Numbered from the stretch's first letter, positions 9,698-18,659 are shown. The stretch: 64,000 nucleotides of DNA from Mariniflexile sp. TRM1-10 (GCF_003425985.1 NZ_CP022985.1:4634001-4698000), one strand, 5' to 3'. Notes: generated by a model not told the origin, from the sequence alone. Numbers and translations are program-made.

Positions 9698-11098
9698 TTA
9701 AATTGATTTTTTGCCTTTTTGTAAAGCACCGAAATAGGTTTCATCGCCCACTTGTCCGCCTTTTAAATTAACTTCTATATTGTTTACTGGTGAATTTGGT
9801 GCCAATGCCCGACACATAGGTGCTCCCGTAAAAACCGGAGCTATCATTTCCACAGCTTTAATGCCCAATTCCCTGGCGACATAACTTGAGGTGTCGCCAC
9901 CCGCAATAACCAATCGCTTCACTGGAATCTGCTCTAAAGCACGTCTTGCCGATTGCCCTAAAATTTTACCGAAACGTTTAGCAGTTTGTGAACGCATTTT
10001 TTGCTCGTCCCAACCTTGTTTATTGAAAAATGATTTGGTTTCTTGAAATCTAGAATCTTCAGGGCCTTTTGATGTATGTAGAATAACGCTTTTACCTGCC
10101 TTTAAGAAGGTTGCTATTTTTTCCTGATAGTCGTTAATCAACTTTGCTTCTAATGCTTCGTTTTCCAAAGCTTCAACTGAAACTGCTATGTCTTCAAATC
10201 CGTTAGCAACTGCCCAATTAATTTGAGATGCCGTAACTGGAGATACACTTCCCGAAAGTACCAACATCGGGTAACATGCTTCTAATGGTTTCCAATCATG
10301 GCGTAGTTTCAGTGTGCCTGTTTTCGCCCAATAATCACCCAAAGCTTTTTCTATACCAGACGAACCAACCGAAAAAAGTGGTGTGTTTTCATCAACTTTA
10401 GCATCAATAACTTCACCTATAATTTGCATTTGGTTTTCGTACATCGCATCAAAAAATACGATCTGGTTACCTGCTTCTATGTCATCCGAAAGTTTTTCTT
10501 TTATTTCTGAAACATCTTTACTTAAATCCATCAAATCGATTAACCCCATTGGCTGATTGATTTGCTTTGATAAATGAACTCTTAAATCACTTTCATGCGA
10601 CGGGGTAATAGGATGTTTACTCATAGACGGGTGCCTATCCAACCTGTAAATAGCGCCTTGGCTGCCAATCCCCATACGTGCATATAAATGCCCGAATGCT
10701 GAATAACGCCCTAAATTGGGTGCTGCCACTAAAATAGGCGTGAAGTCATTCTTAAAAGCATTTACGCCACACTGAATGGCGGTTCCTATATTTCCTATTT
10801 CAGGTGAAGAATCGAAGGTTGAACAGACTTTGTAATGTACATGACGTGGCTTTAATTCTTTTAAAGATTGAAAGGCTTCGTCTAAAACCTTGGCCATGTC
10901 ATCAGGAATCATGGCACGCGTCATTCCCGCAACACCAATGGCATCCAAATCTTTGAATTGCTCCAAAAGTTCTGTGGTTGGATTTTCAAGAAAAAGCACG
11001 GTTTTTGCACCTGCTTTACTTAAAAACTCAAGGGCATCGGTAGACCCCGTAAAGTCATCACCATAAAAGGCCAATAAAATATCTTTAGTCTTTCCCAT
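9698..11098 (-). CDS. Four-carbon acid sugar kinase (DUF1537 family)
   Basis: 466 residues, the usual length. The N-terminal substrate domain begins with the ADDFTG-type motif (LAFYGDDFTGSTDALEFL), and the C-terminal nucleotide domain has VIAGGDTSSYVARELG and the GGQVGDETYFG ending. The family phosphorylates four-carbon acid sugars or 3-oxo-isoapionate (OiaK). The 5-bp gap to the RuBisCO-like gene upstream implies coupled expression and supports a product of this kinase being the substrate of that enzyme. Confidence 0.88.
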   Translation of the reverse strand: MGKTKDILLAFYGDDFTGSTDALEFLSKAGAKTVLFLENPTTELLEQFKDLDAIGVAGMTRAMIPDDMAKVLDEAFQSLKELKPRHVHYKVCSTFDSSPEIGNIGTAIQCGVNAFKNDFTPILVAAPNLGRYSAFGHLYARMGIGSQGAIYRLDRHPSMSKHPITPSHESDLRVHLSKQINQPMGLIDLMDLSKDVSEIKEKLSDDIEAGNQIVFFDAMYENQMQIIGEVIDAKVDENTPLFSVGSSGIEKALGDYWAKTGTLKLRHDWKPLEACYPMLVLSGSVSPVTASQINWAVANGFEDIAVSVEALENEALEAKLINDYQEKIATFLKAGKSVILHTSKGPEDSRFQETKSFFNKQGWDEQKMRSQTAKRFGKILGQSARRALEQIPVKRLVIAGGDTSSYVARELGIKAVEMIAPVFTGAPMCRALAPNSPVNNIEVNLKGGQVGDETYFGALQKGKKSI

Positions 11099-11103
11099 GA
11101 AGC

Positions 11104-12345
11104 TTAACCAAATTTAACCACAGATTCCCCAAATTCTTTATACTGCTTCGCTGTTTCTTCTAAAGTCATGCCTTTTACGGCAGCATCCCAAGCTTGATGC
11201 AATGCCCGTACACCTCCCGCAGGACCCGATGGATGTGCCATGATACCACCACCGGCCATATAAAGTAAATCGGTTGTATGTGTTCGTTTATAAGTTTCAA
11301 AAGCTTGTCCGCCCCATTGCCCAGAAGATACTACAGGAATAACGGACTCACTATTTAAAAAGGGTGTGTGGCACGATTTTATGGAACGTACCACGGCATC
11401 GTCTGATTCCCAAAACTTATTCTTTATCCCATTCACATGCATTTGATCGACACCTGCCAATCGCCAAATTTTATTGTATGCCGGGAAGTTTATACCTAAA
11501 AGTGGGTGCCTGTTTAGCATGCCCCAACCATTTCTATGTCCATGAATGGAGAGCTCTCCCCAATCACAGACTTGCTTCACTCCTGCCCAACCAACACTGT
11601 TAATACTTAGCATCGCACAAGTACCTCCCGCATTAACAACCGTTTCGTAATTGGTTTTCATCGTATCTAAATCGCCCGTAATATTAAAGGCGTACATGAT
11701 TTTTTTACCTGTTTTATCAGCATAATCATTAATCACTTTCATAATCTGTTCAACTCTAACTGCAAAAGGCGAGTTTCCTGAAGACGCTAGCAGCTCATCA
11801 TCTTTAACAAAATCAATACCTGCTTCAGCCAACGTTTTAACCAAATTGGCTGTATATTCTGGGGTTAAACCTACACTTGGTTTAATGATGGTACCAATCA
11901 TGGGGCGTTCTGGTCCAACACTCGCTAGTTTTTTAGTGCCGTTCATGCCATAATTAGGCCCTTTAAAATAGCTTTTATAAGACTCTGGCAACTCAAAATC
12001 GTCTAATTTAAGCCCTGTAAACTGACGTAATTCATATAAATTGCCTTGAAGTGTGGATATCAATGTTGGAATATTATATCCAAAATTTTCTACCGACCAA
12101 GATACGGTCACCTTGGCCTGTGTATAGGTTTTGTTATCAATTATTTCGCCTGGCATACTGGGTACGGAAACCTCATCCAATACTACAATAGCTTCAACCC
12201 GAGCTGCAAAACGTGTTTTAAGTTCGTCTGTTTCACCGGGAACTGACACAAAAGTGCCACTAGATTGTTCACCTGCAAGTACTGCCGCGGCTTGTTCTAC
12301 CTTATAAGGTGTTTCAATAAAATATGTTGCTTGTATTCTCTCCAT
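11104..12345 (-). CDS. RuBisCO-like protein (form IV type large-chain homologue)
   Basis: 413 residues in the RuBisCO large-subunit fold: a short N-terminal ferredoxin-like domain and a TIM barrel. GTIIKPSVGLTPE matches the strand-1 Lys region, GIDFVKDDELLASS keeps the carbamylated Lys and the metal Asp/Glu, and SSGQWGGQ and GGGIMAHPSGPAGG match later phosphate loops. It is shorter than photosynthetic forms, as for RuBisCO-like proteins. Pairing with a DUF1537 kinase is the arrangement described for OiaX/OiaT in D-apionate catabolism, which act on 3-oxo-isoapionate 4-phosphate. That specific reaction is an inference from context. It is the first gene of the minus-strand operon. Confidence 0.87.
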   Translation of the reverse strand: MERIQATYFIETPYKVEQAAAVLAGEQSSGTFVSVPGETDELKTRFAARVEAIVVLDEVSVPSMPGEIIDNKTYTQAKVTVSWSVENFGYNIPTLISTLQGNLYELRQFTGLKLDDFELPESYKSYFKGPNYGMNGTKKLASVGPERPMIGTIIKPSVGLTPEYTANLVKTLAEAGIDFVKDDELLASSGNSPFAVRVEQIMKVINDYADKTGKKIMYAFNITGDLDTMKTNYETVVNAGGTCAMLSINSVGWAGVKQVCDWGELSIHGHRNGWGMLNRHPLLGINFPAYNKIWRLAGVDQMHVNGIKNKFWESDDAVVRSIKSCHTPFLNSESVIPVVSSGQWGGQAFETYKRTHTTDLLYMAGGGIMAHPSGPAGGVRALHQAWDAAVKGMTLEETAKQYKEFGESVVKFG

Positions 12346-12533
12346 TTAAGTTAAATTTCTAAAAATCAGATAGTTTTATGCATAGAACTCGTTTAAACTT
12401 TTCAATTTATCATTCTAACATGTAATAACTTGCTAAATGTATAAGTTTTTAATTAATTTTTATTTTATAATTAAACTTCGACCTTTATTATAAACCCAAG
12501 AACCAGATTTTAGGCTATTGTTTTCTATTCTTT

Positions 12534-12541
12534 TATCTTCG
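12534..12541 (+). promoter_or_regulatory. Bacteroidetes -7 box-like element
   Basis: TATCTTCG fits the flavobacterial TAnnTT(T/C)G -7 motif, 16 bp before the HAD gene start. Confidence 0.4.
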
Positions 12542-12557
12542 CAAAAAAAAAATTGAA

Positions 12558-13214
12558 ATGCTAAAAGCCGTTATTTTTGATATGGACGGGGTTATTATTG
12601 AAAGCGAACCTCTACACCATTATGCTTACCACAGGATGTTTAAGGATGTGAATGTTAAAGTATCCGACTCATTATATGAAACTTTTACGGGAAAATCGAC
12701 TATTAACGTTTGCAAACAAGTCTGTGAATGTTTTAATTTAAAAGAAACCCCAGAATACTTAGTGTCGTTAAAAAGAAAGCATTTTGATTATGTTTTTAAT
12801 AACAGTACTGATTTCGATTTAATTGAAGGTGTTTTGGATTTAATAAAAGATTTACACCATCATGGTACCACCTTGGTTTTAGGATCGTCTGCCACCATGC
12901 CGAGTATTGAGCGTATTTTTAATCGGTTTGATTTAAATCAATATTTTATTGCAAAATTGAGTGGCGCCGATTTAAAACAATCGAAACCGCACCCCGAAAT
13001 TTTCATTAACGCTGTTAAAGCTTCTGGTTTTAAAGCTGATGAATGTATTGTCATTGAAGATTCTACCAATGGTATTGAAGCCGCTAAAGGTGCTGGCATA
13101 TTTTGTATAGGTTATGATAGTTTCCACTCAAAAAACCAAGACTATAGTAAAGCCGATTTAGTAATAAAAAAGTTTGAAGAAATTGATTTTGATAAAATTA
13201 AAAAATTACTCTAA
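12558..13214 (+). CDS. HAD-IA family phosphatase (beta-phosphoglucomutase-like)
   Basis: 218 residues with the HAD motifs: nucleophile DMDGVIIESEP (~8-18), motif II LGSSAT, motif III Lys in KQSKPHPEIF and motif IV VIEDSTNGIEAAKGAG. The cap insertion and the DGVIxSEP start place it with the beta-phosphoglucomutase/sugar-phosphatase subgroup. It is divergent from the RuBisCO-like operon and could act on a sugar phosphate from it, but it may be unrelated. Confidence 0.88.
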   Translation: MLKAVIFDMDGVIIESEPLHHYAYHRMFKDVNVKVSDSLYETFTGKSTINVCKQVCECFNLKETPEYLVSLKRKHFDYVFNNSTDFDLIEGVLDLIKDLHHHGTTLVLGSSATMPSIERIFNRFDLNQYFIAKLSGADLKQSKPHPEIFINAVKASGFKADECIVIEDSTNGIEAAKGAGIFCIGYDSFHSKNQDYSKADLVIKKFEEIDFDKIKKLL

Positions 13215-13500
13215 GAGACTGATTAACGATTGATGATTGACGATTGACGATTCCCCTTTCACGAATTCACCTTTCACGATTCACGATTTGAACCTCCCTG
13301 ATTATAGTTGACCAACAACCAACAACCAACAACCATTCCCGATTCCCCTTTCACGAATTTCTGATTAACGATTAACGATTGATGATTTAGAATTCAGAAT
13401 TATAAGATTCAGCAAGAACAGAACCCGAGAGGTTAAAAGATGTTTTAAAACGATGACAGGACGCTATTCCCGAATCCCCTTTCACGATTCACCTTTCACG
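13215..13500. repeat. Low-complexity tract (GATTGACGATT / CACGATTCACC words)
   Basis: Tandem and dispersed variants of GATTAACGATTGATGATT, CCTTTCACGAATT and ACCAACAACC fill the gap between the HAD gene and the start of the cassette region. No coding signal is seen. Similar words occur at 62060-62395. Confidence 0.7.
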
Positions 13501-13501
13501 A

Positions 13502-13750
13502 TTGCCTGAACAAACGGCGAACGAAACTAAACCAAGACTGCAGTCATACCCTATAACAATATCACTTTTTTTAATAATTGCTTTTCTTATTTGGAAGCTT
13601 ACTGCTGATTATAGAAAAAAGGAATATCGTAAAAAGATGTGGAAACTAGCGAGAATTTATTATTGGAAAAGTGTAGTTTTCGTTAGTACTGGAGTTACAA
13701 TTCTAATAATGTTTTGTTTAAAATGGTTAAACGTTTTGACTTTGTTGTAA
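13502..13750 (+). CDS. Small two-helix membrane protein, unrecognised
   Basis: An open frame of 82 residues with two hydrophobic segments (~20-35 and ~57-80) separated by a basic linker with KKEYRKKMWKLARIYY. The first ~16 codons coincide with the GAACAAAGGGCGAACGAAACTAA word found next to transposase remnants elsewhere in the array, so the real start is probably further in, or the gene is chimeric. I do not recognise the family. Confidence 0.35.
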   Translation: MPEQTANETKPRLQSYPITISLFLIIAFLIWKLTADYRKKEYRKKMWKLARIYYWKSVVFVSTGVTILIMFCLKWLNVLTLL

Positions 13751-13820
13751 TTTACTTAATTAATCATAAAATTTGCACTTGATTCGATTTTGGTGTATTT
13801 TTACATCAAATAATAAAATT

Positions 13821-14060
13821 ATGTCAAGACAAAGTATATCTTTTACAAAGCCGAACGACGAGTGGTTAAAAGCCCAAGTTGACAATAAAGAATATTCAAG
13901 TAAAAGTGAGTTAGTTAACGATTTAATCAGGCAAGCCCGAAAACAACAAGTTCAAATTGACTGGATTAGAGCTAAACTGGAAAAAGCTGAAAACAGCGGA
14001 TTTACTAATGACAGTAAAGAAAGTATTCTAGCCCAATCAAAGTCCTTGCTAAATGGCTAA
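13821..14060 (+). CDS. ParD-type antitoxin
   Basis: 79 residues from the ATG at 13821. The N-terminal ribbon-helix-helix (MSRQSISFTKPNDEWLKAQV) and SSKSELVNDLIRQARKQQ are typical of the ParD/CopG group; the C-terminal half would wrap the toxin. It overlaps the next gene by 8 bp, the usual toxin-antitoxin coupling. As the first recognisable gene of the array it may help stabilise the region. Confidence 0.82.
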   Translation: MSRQSISFTKPNDEWLKAQVDNKEYSSKSELVNDLIRQARKQQVQIDWIRAKLEKAENSGFTNDSKESILAQSKSLLNG

Positions 14061-14340
14061 ATACAAACTGACAAATGAAGCTAAAAATGACTTGATTCGA
14101 ATTCACCATTACGGAGTTGAAAAATTTGGAATGACCCAAGCGGACAAATATTTCGAATCTTTTTTTGAATATTTTGACATTATTGCCGAACGACCTTTTT
14201 CCTTTGAATCCGTTGACTATATTAAAAAAGGATATAGACGATGCGTATGTGGAGTTGATAGTATTTATTATAAAATCAATGAAAACATTGTCGAAATAAT
14301 GACAATCATCGGAAGACAAGATTTGAATGAAAAATTATAA
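14053..14340 (+). CDS. ParE/RelE-family toxin
   Basis: 95 residues with the ParE pattern: AKYKLTNEAKNDLIRIHHYGVEKFG, then AERPFSFESVDYIKKGYRRCVCGVDSIYYKI and IVEIMTIIGRQD at the end. It would poison gyrase or act on mRNA unless bound by the upstream antitoxin. The 3' end is followed after ~20 bp by the word GCGTACAAT, the left edge of the first type A spacer. Confidence 0.85.
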   Translation: MAKYKLTNEAKNDLIRIHHYGVEKFGMTQADKYFESFFEYFDIIAERPFSFESVDYIKKGYRRCVCGVDSIYYKINENIVEIMTIIGRQDLNEKL

Positions 14341-14360
14341 CTGAGATAATAAAAAACTGC

Positions 14361-14618
14361 GTACAATAACTAGCGTTTGCATGGTCGGTACGCCCCAACA
14401 TGTACGCCCTGTTGACTAAACCGGCTCTTAGCCCGTGAGACTAGCTCTTTAAAGTCTGTGACTACGTCGCAATATTAAAGAAAAAGTAAGCATATATAAG
14501 AAACTACATTTTACAATAAGGTGTGTGTTTTTATTTAATAGCTTATTAAAAAGTAATATATTGCATGTATAAAGAATATAACTACAATTGAATTGCTGCT
14601 TGTTGTGGTTATACGAGT
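14361..14618 (+). repeat. Array spacer 1, type A
   Basis: First full copy of the ~250-bp type A spacer. It starts at AATAACTAGCG, carries the stem-loop AGCGTT...GAACGCC region, a central AATATTAAAGAAAAAGTAAGCATAT block, a -7-like TATATTGC at 14557-14564, and ends with GTTGTGGTTATACGAGT before the next unit's GTTGTGCAAC at 14619. Confidence 0.85.
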
Positions 14619-14902
14619 GTTGTGCAACATTTCGGAATGACAGAAACCGAAAAAAATACGAGAAAATTTTATTCAAATATCACAGCAATGTTCTGGACGA
14701 ATTGACTATGAAAACTATGTGGGCAGATTTTTTCAACGGTATTGTTTCTGTTTATATAAAAAGACCAAGAATAGAATTGAATAAAGATTTTCAATATGCA
14801 ACTATAGTGGAGAATACTACTATAGCTATAAAACAAAAAAGGAACCCTCATCCATTGGAACACCAAATCACTTTAACAAACTACATAACGCTTTTGGCTT
14901 AA
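14588..14902 (+). pseudogene. Uncertain or decayed cassette gene
   Basis: A 104-codon frame exists, but its first ~15 codons are spacer sequence. An ATG at 14637 in another frame reads MTETEKNTRKFYSNITAMF and stops after 22 codons, while the downstream frame continues with MKTMWADFFNGIVSVYI. This suggests a frameshifted gene. The unit begins GTTGTGCAAC, but no matching end word follows within the next kilobase, so it seems truncated. Confidence 0.3.
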
Positions 14903-15055
14903 TCAACACAATCTTGTTGTAACCACCAGAAATAAAGTCAAATAGAATTGGATAATTTATTTCTACAAATAGCTTAAATTATATTAATTGTATTTGCTAA
15001 TCATTTTAATAAAAAATTCAGTATTATTGCTGTATAACTTAGTCAAAAGAATGAT

Positions 15056-15622
15056 ATGAAAAAAACATTTTTATTATTAATAATTTGCACATCCTTGAGT
15101 GTTTATTGTCAAAAAAATGATACAATTTATAAAACTGACGGTACTAAAATCATTGCAGATATTGGATACTTCTCCCTTAAGAAAAATAATTTTATATATT
15201 CAAAAGGGACTTTTAAAAAAGCATCTGAAATTCCTGGAAATGAGGTTTCAAAAGTTGTTATATTAAATCATAAATCTGACAAAACATTTGTTACTACTCA
15301 TAAACCCCTTAATAAAAATAAAAAGAAAAAGAATTTGGAGTTTACCGAAATCATATTAGAAGGTTATTGTGAATTATATAAAGAAGTTACAGTATGGGAT
15401 CTGAAGACATCTACAGTAGACTATTTTTTAAAAAGGCCGCAAGAATTTGCTGGCACCAGAATTAAAGCAGATTTACTTTTACATAAGAAAAGGAATGAAA
15501 TTCTAATTGAATATTTTTCAGATTGTCCAAAAGTCATAAGTTTTATAAAATCTTTAGGTAAAATTGGTTACCAAGACTTAATTCAAATTGTTGAAAAATA
15601 TAATGCTGAATGCTCTAAATAA
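15056..15622 (+). CDS. Secreted protein of unknown function
   Basis: 188 residues with a clear signal peptide (MKKTFLLLIICTSLSVYCQ). The N-terminal part, DTIYKTDGTKIIADIGYFSLKKNNFIY, resembles the DG-TK-I beta-strand pattern common in flavobacterial periplasmic proteins. The C-terminal ~70 residues are helical and charged. I do not recognise a named family. It shares a direction and a ~50 bp gap with the next lipoprotein gene, so the two may be cotranscribed. Neither array-type end is clear here. Confidence 0.6.
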   Translation: MKKTFLLLIICTSLSVYCQKNDTIYKTDGTKIIADIGYFSLKKNNFIYSKGTFKKASEIPGNEVSKVVILNHKSDKTFVTTHKPLNKNKKKKNLEFTEIILEGYCELYKEVTVWDLKTSTVDYFLKRPQEFAGTRIKADLLLHKKRNEILIEYFSDCPKVISFIKSLGKIGYQDLIQIVEKYNAECSK

Positions 15623-15671
15623 AAATGCCCTTTTATTTAATTAAGCATTTAAGTTAGTTAAAAAAAACAGA

Positions 15672-16481
15672 ATGAATAAACTACTTGCTTTTCTAGCCAT
15701 TGTATGTATAATGACTTCTTGCAGTGAAAAAGAAACGGAAACTGAAACAGGAAAAGGAATTTATGAAGCTCCGTATGTAACGTCATATACCACTTATATT
15801 TCTGAAAACTCGGTAAGACTAAATGGTTTTATTGATCTTTCTAATAGAGCTTTTCTAAGTGCCGATACTTATAAAGTGGGCTTTATATTTAGAGCTGGAG
15901 ATGAAAATGATTCAAGTAATGATCAAGTAATCGAACTTGAAGGCAAGGTAGATTACTATACAGGAACATATGTTTTTAGTCATGATATTGACTCTTTAGA
16001 ACCAAATACCACCTATTATTATACCGCCTATACAATAAATGGTTCTGACGGAAAGGATAATTGGATTTCATTCACTACTTCTGCTATTCCCTGTGCTTTT
16101 GAAAAAGATAATTATTATAGTTTTGCTGGAACATGGAAAAGTGCAAATGTAGAAATTACCGATCCAAATTGCTGTTCAGATGGAAACGTTGGATTTAGAT
16201 TCGGGACGTGGCCAGATATTTTTGAAATCAGGTTTAATGAATTGAACAATGGATATCCAAAAACAGGACAATATTTTGGTGTAAATTATGAGTTCGACAT
16301 TTCTAACATACAAAGAGAGCTTGTAAAATCTAGTAATCAAGCATTGATGGAATATTATTCTACTCCTGAAACTGAATTATTTGTTAACAATGATGGTGAA
16401 AGATTAACATTGATTTTTTGTAATACAATTTTAAGAGATGGAAACACTTTAAACGGAAAGGTTTCTGTTAAAATTCCCTAA
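15672..16481 (+). CDS. Lipoprotein with fibronectin-III-like domain
   Basis: 269 residues. The lipobox is at IMTSCSEK (Cys ~18), followed by an acidic linker ETETETGKG. Residues ~35-125 have the Fn3-like pattern found in Bacteroidetes surface lipoproteins, ending in LEPNTTYYYTAYTINGSDG. The C-terminal ~140 residues, with CCSDGNVGFRFGTWPDIFEIRF, look like a beta-rich domain of unknown type. Probably an outer-membrane-anchored protein. It is the last gene before the first transposase-remnant spacer. Confidence 0.65.
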   Translation: MNKLLAFLAIVCIMTSCSEKETETETGKGIYEAPYVTSYTTYISENSVRLNGFIDLSNRAFLSADTYKVGFIFRAGDENDSSNDQVIELEGKVDYYTGTYVFSHDIDSLEPNTTYYYTAYTINGSDGKDNWISFTTSAIPCAFEKDNYYSFAGTWKSANVEITDPNCCSDGNVGFRFGTWPDIFEIRFNELNNGYPKTGQYFGVNYEFDISNIQRELVKSSNQALMEYYSTPETELFVNNDGERLTLIFCNTILRDGNTLNGKVSVKIP

Positions 16482-16935
16482 AAAACAAGTTCAGAGAAAA
16501 ATGGTTTATAAACAATAGGAACCTAACAAAGCACTGCTCTTTGGTTGTTTTTGGTAAACTTCAAATACTTTTTAACGTTATAAGCAACAGCGGACATATG
16601 CATCACCTTGTTTGCCTGTGCTATGCCTATGATATTTACTTTTCGAAGTCCCAGAAACTGAGTGAGTGTTCCAAGTACGGGTTCTACGGTGCTTTGGCGC
16701 TTGCCTTTCGTAGCGTCCTCTAGCGTTTTGTTCGAGTTTTGTTCAGCTACGGTTCGGGGGTCTATTTTTTGGATGGGGGTTTGTCTGAACAAAGGGCGAA
16801 CGAAACTAAACTAAGACTGCTGTCATACCTACTTTACATTTTAAAATATTTTTTGTAAGTGGATTTTTATTATATTCGTAAACCTATAAACGATATAACT
16901 ACAATGATGTTGCTGTTTGTTGGGGTTATATGAGT
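16482..16935. repeat. Array spacer 2, transposase remnant plus type D promoter segment
   Basis: Composite spacer. It contains the C-terminal transposase remnant (listed separately), then the common word CGAACGAAACTAAACTAAGACTG, a promoter-like segment (TTTG 16852-16855, 15 bp, TATATTCG 16871-16878) and the conserved GATATAACTACAATG leader ending before GTTGTGCTTA at 16936. Confidence 0.75.
16523..16801 (-). pseudogene. C-terminal remnant of an IS1182-family transposase
   Basis: About 89 codons on the minus strand match the conserved C-terminal end of IS1182-type transposases: RQSTVEPVLGTLTQFLGLRKVN and GIAQANKVMHMSAVAYNVKKYLKF. All upstream catalytic sequence is missing, so the element is dead. 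Two further copies, one frameshifted and one mostly deleted, lie in later spacers at 21100 and 24896, with the same neighbouring word each time. Confidence 0.8.
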
Positions 16936-16955
16936 GTTGTGCTTAATTTACCAAA

Positions 16956-17234
16956 ATGCGAATAATCGAGATAAACGGAAATAAATTTTCAAATATGAAA
17001 GGATTTTATCGAGAGGTAGAATCAAAAATGACTTTCGGACTGAATTGGAAAATTGGACGGAATTTAAACGCATTTAATGATGTTTTGTATGGCGGATTTG
17101 GAGTTCACGATGTTGACGAGGAATATATCTTAAAATGGCATCGCAGTGAAAAAAGCAAATCGGAATTAAAATATTATGACCGAATAATTGAAATAATAAA
17201 AGAACACGAAAATATTGTATTACAGTTGACTTAA
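16956..17234 (+). CDS. Barstar-family protein
   Basis: 92 residues resembling barstar, the intracellular inhibitor of barnase-type ribonucleases: MRIIEINGNKFSNMKGFYRE at the start, the NLNAFNDVLYGGFG segment that corresponds to the LDALWDALTG-type inhibitory helix, and IIEIIKEHEN near the end. No ribonuclease partner is in the unit, so it looks like an orphan immunity gene. It is the first of three genes in one cassette that begins GTTGTGCTTA at 16936 and ends TAAGCACGAT at 17904. Confidence 0.78.
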   Translation: MRIIEINGNKFSNMKGFYREVESKMTFGLNWKIGRNLNAFNDVLYGGFGVHDVDEEYILKWHRSEKSKSELKYYDRIIEIIKEHENIVLQLT

Positions 17235-17606
17235 ATGCTTTTCTGGAAAACTGAAAATAAAATTGAACCTAAAAAGGACTTTTACTCTAAAATTAAAGAG
17301 TATTACGCTAGACTTTCTGACAATCAGGTTCCGATTGAATTACTAAGTGAAATAATTTCGAAAGTAACAGACCAAATTTATAGTGATTACAAAAGGTTTT
17401 GGAAACAATACCCAAAATCAAGAAAAAGATATTCGACATTGAAAATGGATGATATTGAACATCCTTCTGTGTATTTTATGATTACTGATTTTCTGAACGA
17501 AAAGGGAATTTCGAAATCAAGGGAATATTCAAAGATTCTGTTCAAAATGAATGATGAGGAATTTGACAAGCACTTAGCCTATAAAAATTGGTACGAAACG
17601 AAATAA
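17235..17606 (+). CDS. Unrecognised small charged protein
   Basis: 123 residues, no signal peptide or membrane segment. Strongly helical and basic in the middle (YKRFWKQYPKSRKRYSTLK). The start codon follows the barstar stop directly, so translation is probably coupled. The C-terminus has EEFDKHLAYKNWYETK. I do not recognise a family; location behind barstar makes an immunity or accessory role possible but unproven. Confidence 0.6.
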   Translation: MLFWKTENKIEPKKDFYSKIKEYYARLSDNQVPIELLSEIISKVTDQIYSDYKRFWKQYPKSRKRYSTLKMDDIEHPSVYFMITDFLNEKGISKSREYSKILFKMNDEEFDKHLAYKNWYETK

Positions 17607-17615
17607 AAACTAAAA

Positions 17616-17906
17616 ATGACAACATCATCAAAAATATCTGAAGACCGAATACTTGAAATTTATATTGAAGCTAAAAGACGAATGGATTTATGGCTATCTC
17701 ATTCAACATTTGATGAAATGACAGCTATGGGAAGTAAATTGAGGTTTGACATGGCATTAGGATTACATGGTGGTTATCCTTTTGAAAAGCCAAAATGGAT
17801 GAATAATAAAGCATTCAATGATTTTATTACAGAATCCGAATTCGACACATCAGAATATCAGGAAATTATCAATCAACTTTTTGAACAAGCCGAAGAAAAA
17901 AACTAA
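17616..17906 (+). CDS. Unrecognised small soluble protein
   Basis: 96 residues, mostly helical and acidic, with RRMDLWLSHSTFDEMTAMGSKLRFDMA and a GLHGGYPFEKPKWMNN turn. No signal peptide. It starts 10 bp after the preceding gene and its stop overlaps the cassette end word TAAGCACGAT (17904-17913). Function unknown. Confidence 0.6.
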   Translation: MTTSSKISEDRILEIYIEAKRRMDLWLSHSTFDEMTAMGSKLRFDMALGLHGGYPFEKPKWMNNKAFNDFITESEFDTSEYQEIINQLFEQAEEKN

Positions 17907-17910
17907 GCAC

Positions 17911-18155
17911 GATAACTAGCGTTCGTGTGGTCGGCACGACCCAACATGAACGCCCTGTTGACTGAGCCGGTTCTTAGCCCGTTAGACCAGCTCTTTGATG
18001 TCTGTGACTTCGTAGCAATATTAAAGAAAAAGTAAGCATATGTAAGAATATTTTAGACTAGGTTTTTTTATTTAATAGCTTATTAAAAAGTAATATATTG
18101 CATGTATAAAGAATATAACTACAATTGAATTGCTGTTTGTTGTGGTTGTATGGGT
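17911..18155 (+). repeat. Array spacer 3, type A
   Basis: Type A copy whose stem-loop is clear: GGTCG, loop GCA, CGACC inside an outer AGCGTTC/GAACGCC pairing. It ends GGTTGTATGGGT before GTTGTACCTC at 18156. Confidence 0.85.
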
Positions 18156-18185
18156 GTTGTACCTCATTTAAAAAACCTGAACTAA

Positions 18186-18659
18186 TTGAAGATATTTCCA
18201 GAAACAAAGTATTTAATTGACTTAAAGAATGAGAGTTCGAAAACTCTTTCTGACTTACAAAATGAAACTTTGTCGGACGAACAATTTATTGTGGAATGGA
18301 ATAAAATATTTATCGGAAAGATAAATCAAAATAGTTTTGAAATAAAATTAGCAAAAAAAATATTTGGGTCATTTTGTATCATTAAAGGAAAATTAGATAA
18401 CAAAAATGGAATATTGGAAATTCAAATAAGTAAAATATACAAACTGCTTTTAGGGGCTTTAATTTTGTTTGTCATTTCAGGATTAATTATTTCATTAATT
18501 CGGAGCGAATTAGAAAATGCATTAAGAATTATTCTATTCATTTTAACTTTAAGGTTTGTATTTATTGAGTTTTTGTTTAGACTGAATTCAAAAAATAGCA
18601 TGAATAAATTGACAAAGGTCATCGGAATAATTAAACAAGAAAAAAACAAGGCACAATAA
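18186..18659 (+). CDS. Two-helix membrane protein, copy 1 of a duplicated cassette gene
   Basis: 157 residues from a TTG start. The N-terminal ~85 residues are soluble and include KIFGSFCIIKGKLDNKNGIL; two membrane helices follow at ~88-108 and ~113-135, then a basic tail. The stop codon TAA lies inside the spacer's AATAAC word. The predicted protein is identical to that at 29317-29790, and the unit's start and end words (GTTGTACCTC, AAGGCACAAT) are the same in both copies. Function unknown. Confidence 0.7.
   Translation: MKIFPETKYLIDLKNESSKTLSDLQNETLSDEQFIVEWNKIFIGKINQNSFEIKLAKKIFGSFCIIKGKLDNKNGILEIQISKIYKLLLGALILFVISGLIISLIRSELENALRIILFILTLRFVFIEFLFRLNSKNSMNKLTKVIGIIKQEKNKAQ

Noticed and set aside
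14588..14640. A protein start MNCCLLWLYE
   Set aside because: The DNA is the conserved spacer leader and gives similar false peptides in other copies.
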